Assembly: GCA_016177165.1 (NCBI GenBank)
Contig: JACOVT010000033.1
Span: forward strand, 1-14,750
Length of the DNA: 14,750 nucleotides
Source of the DNA: Microcaldota archaeon
GTDB taxonomy: Archaea > B1Sed10-29 > JACOVT01
Direction of reading: 5' to 3'
The notes under the pieces are model-generated. The model made no database searches, had not been told where the DNA came from, and worked only from the letters and a program-made list of their open reading frames with translations. Below, piece after piece: positions 13,056 through 14,750 of this stretch; within the stretch, counting starts at the first letter, position 1; every line of letters begins with the position of its first letter. A program made the translations under genes and the position numbers.

Positions 13056-13075
13056 GTTGTTGCCCCAACAGCAAC
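13056..13075. promoter_or_regulatory. Imperfect dyad before the TrmB-family gene
   Basis: GTTGTTG and CAACAGCAAC flank a short C-run; six of seven arm positions pair. It lies between the TATA-like box and the ATG, where a repressor would block initiation. Autoregulation is a guess. Confidence 0.35.
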
Positions 13076-13078
13076 CAT

Positions 13079-13810
13079 ATGAGCGACGCTGAAATCGCCG
13101 AAAAACTGAAGCTGTTCGGCCTGAGCGAATACGAAGCGAAAGCATACTCGGCGCTAGCAACGCTCGGCACGGCAAGCGTGACAGAGGTCTCGCAGGTCTG
13201 CGATGTCCCCCGCTCAAACTTGTACGCGGCTCTGGAAAATCTGGCGGTCAAGGGCTTCGCCGAGACCCAGCAAGGACGTCCTGTCCTGTTCAAGGCAATC
13301 CACCCGAAGGAAGCGCTGCCCGAGATACGCGAGAAACAGGTCAATGAACTGAGGAAAGCCGAAAGGGAAATCACGGAAAAGATTGGCGCGATGGCCAGCA
13401 AGAAGATAGACGCAACACCCGCGCTAGTCTGGGGCGTGCGCGGCGTGAACTCCGTCATGAACAAGCTTGCGGAGATAATCTCCCGTTCGCGCAAGGAACT
13501 GTTCATCAACATAACCAGCGTGTCGGTGCTGAGCCAGCAGGTGCTGGAAGAACTGAAACGCGCGAAAGAGCGCGACGTCGAGATACGCATCACCACCCAG
13601 AAAGGAGGAGACCTCTCCAAGCTCCGCAAGTTAGGGATCGTCCGCGTGCGCGAGAAAATCTACGGCGTGGACGTGCTGAGCGACGACAAAGAAGTCTTGG
13701 TTGCGCCGACATACCCCATTGCCGCGGCGTGGGTGGACAACCCCGAGATGGCGCTGCATGTAAAGGACTTCTTGATGTTGGTCTGGAAGGACGCCCAGAT
13801 ACTCAAGTAG
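13079..13810 (+). CDS. TrmB-family transcriptional regulator
   Basis: A 243-residue regulator. Residues 8-78 are the TrmB winged helix (FGLSEYEAKAYSALATLG; VTEVSQVCDVPRSNLYAALE; LAVKGFAETQQGRP). Residues 82-112 form a charged coiled coil for dimerisation (EIREKQVNELRKAEREITEK). Residues 115-243 are the PLD-like effector core typical of the family (RSRKELFINITS; ERDVEIRITTQKGG; closing FLMLVWKDAQIL). It lacks the extra sugar-binding domain of the 340-residue Thermococcus TrmB, so its ligand cannot be named. The composition is GC-rich and like the core genes. It is divergent from the nucleotidyltransferase pair and convergent with the AbiEii-like gene, overlapping it by eight bases. Whether it controls the island or an unlinked metabolic gene cannot be told from this window. 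Confidence 0.88.
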   Translation: MSDAEIAEKLKLFGLSEYEAKAYSALATLGTASVTEVSQVCDVPRSNLYAALENLAVKGFAETQQGRPVLFKAIHPKEALPEIREKQVNELRKAEREITEKIGAMASKKIDATPALVWGVRGVNSVMNKLAEIISRSRKELFINITSVSVLSQQVLEELKRAKERDVEIRITTQKGGDLSKLRKLGIVRVREKIYGVDVLSDDKEVLVAPTYPIAAAWVDNPEMALHVKDFLMLVWKDAQILK

Positions 13811-14750
13811 GCCCTACGCGCACAGCAAATTTCCTGCCGATATTACCCGTCGGCTGCAGGCCGTAGTATTTCAGGTTTTTCTCTACAAACCGTTCTTCCT
13901 CAATAGTTAACTTTCTACTAGTATGGAGCGTCACCTCGAAATCATTTGGACCACCAGTCTGTTGCACGCCAACAGTTGCACGAAGTTCGCGCTTAGAGGC
14001 ATCAAAAATCACATTTTCAACAGTGGCGGCTATGTTTGATTTAATGTGCTCTTTAATGCCGTGCTCGACCAGTTCGTATGGGATTCTTGCGTCAACCGGC
14101 AATAGGTGCAGCAGATATTTGTCCCACCCATCCCTCGCCTTACTTAGGTTGGCGTAAAAGTCGGCTAGAATAAACGGCTTGCCATAAACTTTCATCTTTT
14201 CGTGAATAATTTCAAAACGCACTGGAACTTGTCGGTTAGCCAACAGGTGCCATATGTCGTAAAAGTCTCTTACCTTTAGCTCTTTCCGCGTAACGGCTGC
14301 CCTGAACTTTTCTGCCATGATGTTAACTTCATTGAGGGTGGGCACTTGCGGATTTCTAACCTCGCCATAACCAGAGCCAAGAACCAGCAATTCAATGTCG
14401 TCATACGTGACTTTTTCACGCATACTCACGTTAATGCTTATCGATGAGGACTCCTTTTTTACCAGTTCTGATAGGGGTCCTTTAAACTTCAGTACATAGT
14501 TTAAAGAATTTTTCTCCTTGTTCGGTTTTCCCTTTATTATCTTTGCAGCTATGTTCAGCAACCCAAGTTCGTGGGCTGACCTCTCTAATTCCCTTTCTAT
14601 ATCGGCAACCCCTGCCGTAATAGTTGTAAAGTCAATGTCTTCAGAGTACCTTTTAAGGCCGTAAAATAATCTTAGGCACGTCCCGCCCTTAAAAACCAAA
14701 AGCCTGGAAAGCACTCTCGGGTAAAGCCTTGATAAAAATAACTGTATCAA
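13803..14750 (-). CDS. AbiEii-type nucleotidyltransferase toxin (partial, 5' end beyond window)
   Basis: The 315 visible residues belong to the AbiEii/AbiGii nucleotidyltransferase family, toxins of type IV toxin-antitoxin and abortive-infection systems. Motif I is LVFKGGTCLRLFYGLKRYSE followed by DIDF (visible residues 18-41). Motif III is MAEKFRAAVTRKELKVRDFYD with IWHLL near 141-167. The family fold seems to end near residue 230 (GWDKYLLHLL). About 80 further residues (from YELVEHGIKEHI) form a strand-rich tail I do not recognise. The frame is open at the window edge and the TTG there is probably an internal Leu, so a short N-terminus is missing. An AbiEi-type antitoxin, if present, should lie just upstream, outside the window. 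By eye the gene is more AT-rich than TrmB. Confidence 0.85.
   Translation of the reverse strand: MIQLFLSRLYPRVLSRLLVFKGGTCLRLFYGLKRYSEDIDFTTITAGVADIERELERSAHELGLLNIAAKIIKGKPNKEKNSLNYVLKFKGPLSELVKKESSSISINVSMREKVTYDDIELLVLGSGYGEVRNPQVPTLNEVNIMAEKFRAAVTRKELKVRDFYDIWHLLANRQVPVRFEIIHEKMKVYGKPFILADFYANLSKARDGWDKYLLHLLPVDARIPYELVEHGIKEHIKSNIAATVENVIFDASKRELRATVGVQQTGGPNDFEVTLHTSRKLTIEEERFVEKNLKYYGLQPTGNIGRKFAVRVGPT

Overview
The window looks archaeal. Evidence: type IV pilins with class III signal peptides (QSSLEYL / QGSLEYM), an archaeal-type threonyl-tRNA synthetase editing domain, a TrmB-family regulator, TATA-like boxes about 25 bases before several start codons (leaderless transcripts), and GTGAT ribosome-binding sites matching the archaeal 16S 3' end. 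A small-genome lineage of the DPANN type is my guess from gene style; the sequence does not prove it. No rRNA, tRNA or CRISPR array was seen.

Bases 1-7753 (minus strand) are one pilus-assembly operon: a PilB/FlaI-type ATPase, two T2SSF (TadB/TadC-like) membrane platform proteins, a short pilin, a 1139-residue pilin-adhesin, and a third pilin that runs off the left edge. The three pilins share a short cysteine-rich domain after the signal peptide. The giant pilin adds four CARDB (Ig-like) modules and about six propeller-like repeats, so it probably acts as a tip adhesin. The first two junctions are tightly coupled by a GTGAT motif that contains the upstream stop codon.

Bases 7821-9293 hold a two-gene divergent module present twice in tandem (offset about 810 bases): a winged-helix regulator on the minus strand and an 85-residue basic protein on the plus strand. 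Each pair shares one TATA region, a conserved GTTAACTRTTGT block and a TGCCAA-AA-TTGGCA palindrome at the small gene's start codon. A 52-base perfect direct repeat closes each copy. In the first copy this repeat carries a remnant of the 3' end of the acetyltransferase gene that lies intact beyond the second copy. The first regulator sits directly upstream of the pilus operon and may control it.

Bases 9290-11707 (minus) form a translation operon: a bacterial-type threonyl-tRNA synthetase with no N-terminal editing region, a free-standing archaeal-type editing domain, and a GNAT-like protein, coupled by ATGA at the last junction. A small resolvase-type helix-turn-helix reading frame overlaps the synthetase start codon and looks truncated or frameshifted.

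Bases 11950-14750 look like a small defence or toxin-antitoxin island: a winged-helix/MNT nucleotidyltransferase with a HEPN partner (type VII-like) and a 21-base palindromic operator, a TrmB-family regulator, and a partial AbiEii-type nucleotidyltransferase toxin with an unrecognised C-terminal extension. By eye the MNT/HEPN and AbiEii genes are more AT-rich than their neighbours, which suggests acquisition. No gap between genes exceeds 300 bases.
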